Assembly (NCBI RefSeq): GCF_003990335.1
Contig: NZ_CP034683.1
Coordinates: 1,378,501 to 1,442,500, forward strand
From: Rheinheimera mangrovi
GTDB lineage: Bacteria; Pseudomonadota; Gammaproteobacteria; Enterobacterales; Alteromonadaceae
DNA length: 64,000 nucleotides
Direction of reading: 5' to 3'
Part shown: piece after piece, positions 62,868 to 64,000 of the stretch
Layout of the letters: each line of letters begins with the position of its first letter
Position numbering within the stretch: the stretch's first letter is position 1
The notes under the pieces: model-generated
Databases searched by the model: none
The model's input: only the letters and a program-made list of their open reading frames with translations
Told to the model about the DNA's origin: nothing
Made by a program: the position numbers and the translations under genes

Positions 62868-63071
62868 TGTAACTCCTCTTTGTCAGTTCATTTCTTTGTG
62901 CCGGTTAAGCTGCCATGTCGGATCAGCACTGCAGCTTGGCCGGAATTGCGTAATGAGCGGGCTGATTTTTGTCCGCTCAGCCAAAGCTATTGGCGGTATC
63001 CTGTTGCTTCGTCATACTAAGTTCTGAGTCTGCTGAATGAAATGCAGTGGGGCGGCTGGAGTGACACCGAC

Positions 63072-63377
63072 ATGAAAATGATTTATACCCATGAAAACAG
63101 GCTGATTGTCAGTAATATTAAAAACATTCTGCAACGCCGAGGTTTTGAGGTTTTTGTTAAAAACGAACATGCGGTCAGTATGATAGGTGAAGTATCGGCT
63201 TTTGATAGCTGGCTGGAGTTATGGTTGGTGGACGAAGACGATTTTGCTCTGGCCAGCAGAATATTGCAGAACCTGGAGCTGGACAGTAAGGCTGAAGACT
63301 GGCACTGCAGTCAATGCGCCGAAGAAAATGCGGCTTCATTTGAACTGTGCTGGAATTGCGGCACTGAAGCAGGCTGA
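63072..63377 (+). CDS. DUF2007 protein with C-terminal zinc ribbon
   Basis: This 101-residue protein has an N-terminal DUF2007 domain (about 1-70: MIYTHENRLIVSNIKNILQR, EVFVKNEH, ELWLVDEDDFALA) and a zinc ribbon with CSQCAEEN and CWNCG. DUF2007 is described as a putative signal-transducing domain without a proven function. The ATG at 63072 gives the family start. Confidence 0.85.
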   Translation: MKMIYTHENRLIVSNIKNILQRRGFEVFVKNEHAVSMIGEVSAFDSWLELWLVDEDDFALASRILQNLELDSKAEDWHCSQCAEENAASFELCWNCGTEAG

Positions 63378-63414
63378 AGGAGAAATAACTGCAGGGCAAG
63401 CGTTGGCGCTGTAA

Positions 63415-63732
63415 AGTCTTGCTGAATATCCCTTTGATGAAACAATTAAGCATTTAGATAAAGCGAAAAAACTCCTTTCAAAACAGCTGACCAAAGGCTT
63501 TGAAGGTTATCCAGGCGTTTCGCTGGCTTATTTTGGTGAAACCGCTGATAAGGCCAGCGAAGTAGTGGTGACCTTTGTGTTGGAAGAAGGGGTTGCTGCG
63601 CAGGAGCAGAAATTCTCTGCTACAGAATATGTGCGTCAGGGTGAGGCAATTCAGTCTGTACTGGTCAAAATTATTGAGCGTTCAGGTGCCAAAACCGTCA
63701 CTGAAGTGGCTGGGGTAGCAATTCTAGAGTAG
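63415..63732 (+). pseudogene. Gene remnant lacking a start
   Basis: A 105-codon frame from just after a TAA (63412-63414) to TAG 63732 encodes a good-looking protein tail (DETIKHLDKAKKLLSKQLTK; YPGVSLAYFGETADKASEVV; GAKTVTEVAGVAILE). No ATG, GTG or TTG exists near its beginning. Removing the stop or allowing a one-base shift near 63420 would join it to a short upstream frame after AAGGAG (63378-63383), suggesting a frameshifted or nonsense-mutated small gene. Family unknown. Confidence 0.5.
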
Positions 63733-63784
63733 ATTGAAGGGCATGGTTTTGTCTGGTTTTGCGTTTATCGAATAGAAGGGCGGT

Positions 63785-63905
63785 GTAGGGGCGGGGCTTG
63801 TCCCCGCCCGTCTTGAGTTCCAATAAATCTTTATTGGGCTTGTCCCGGCACTTCCATTTGCACCGCGGTATCATTAGTCGGGCGGGCACAAGGCCCGCCC
63901 CTACG
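63785..63905. repeat. Pair of inverted REP-like palindromes
   Basis: GTAGGGGCGGGGCTTGTCCC plus CGCCCGTC at 63785-63812 and a reverse-oriented CGGGCGGGCACAAGGCCCGC plus CCCTACG at 63880-63905 flank about 68 bases. They sit between convergent reading directions near the right edge. Confidence 0.8.
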
Positions 63906-63906
63906 G

Positions 63907-64000
63907 TTATTTTTTTGCGTTTTGAACCATATCGCGCACATCTTTTAGCAGTTGCTGCGCGTCGTACACCACACCGTCTTTGATGGTGTAACGCACACCT
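63907..64000 (-). CDS. Amidohydrolase-like protein, C-terminus only
   Basis: The minus strand from the window edge encodes about 30 residues ending in a stop at 63907-63909 (GVRYTIKDGVVYDAQQLLKD then VRDMVQNAKK). The pattern, a variable residue followed by IKDGVVYDA, is typical of the last strand and helix of imidazolonepropionase-like amidohydrolases. The rest of the gene lies outside the window. Confidence 0.55.
   Translation of the reverse strand, partial: GVRYTIKDGVVYDAQQLLKDVRDMVQNAKK

Noticed and set aside
62827..63027. 66-codon frame after the heme-motif gene
   Set aside because: It starts inside the upstream gene in another frame, has no ribosome site, and reads through a hairpin region.

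Overview
The window looks like a chromosomal segment of a Rheinheimera-like gammaproteobacterium (Chromatiaceae/Alteromonadales neighbourhood). This is inferred from gene content and order, not from a database search. The supporting blocks are minCDE-ycgL-lytic transglycosylase-ycgM-like-ycgN, cysZ/smc-zipA-ligA, gltX beside a tRNA-Val operon, serA-rpiA-ygfA-6S RNA-zapA//ygfB-pepP-ubiH-ubiI, and gcvT-gcvH-gcvP. Use of SMC rather than MukBEF, and the many GTAGGGGCGGG-type palindromes between genes, fit that group.

Layout. 1-1512 holds a DUF4397 lipoprotein gene broken by one nonsense codon and two frameshifts. 1516-16247 is housekeeping: division-site placement (minCDE), peptidoglycan cleavage, small conserved proteins, a small MscS channel, CysZ, SMC, ZipA, LigA, and a TPR response regulator whose receiver lacks the phosphoacceptor Asp. 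16510-17634 is a tRNA-Val(UAC) operon on the minus strand with four intact genes and nine degenerate tandem copies of the tRNA 3' portion. 17819-28993 carries gltX, an outer-membrane DUF481 protein, serA, rpiA, 5-formyl-THF cyclo-ligase, 6S RNA, zapA, ygfB, pepP, ubiH and ubiI. 29289-34988 is the glycine cleavage system, with about 1 kb of palindromic repeat array between gcvH and gcvP.

35000-48600 is an accessory island. It has an AT-rich Septu-like pair (ABC-type ATPase plus HNH nuclease) downstream of a 1,588-residue helicase-nuclease, in what looks like one three-gene operon. Next come a ParDE-type toxin-antitoxin pair, an intact IS3-family element with a CAT target duplication, a TetR/DoxX pair with a candidate operator, and a HipBA-type pair. 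This is the best place in the window to look for new anti-phage biology.

48715-64000 is mixed: a MesD/MesX-type folate-independent methionine synthase pair with a candidate Met box, two secreted proteins of unknown function, a HAD-IB phosphatase, a putative periplasmic delta-class carbonic anhydrase, a cupin regulator with AzlCD amino-acid exporter, a HEPN/MNT pair, gamma-glutamyltransferase, a PAS-GGDEF cyclase, a small beta-barrel protein, a decayed MarR-like gene, a secreted protein with one CXXCH heme motif, a DUF2007 zinc-ribbon protein, one more gene relic, and the C-terminus of an amidohydrolase running off the right edge.

At least two families of structured intergenic repeats are scattered through the window. 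One is a short GC-rich palindrome (REP-like). The other is an approximately 115-127 bp element with imperfect terminal inverted repeats. In some copies of the second family the REP palindrome replaces the usual central hairpin.
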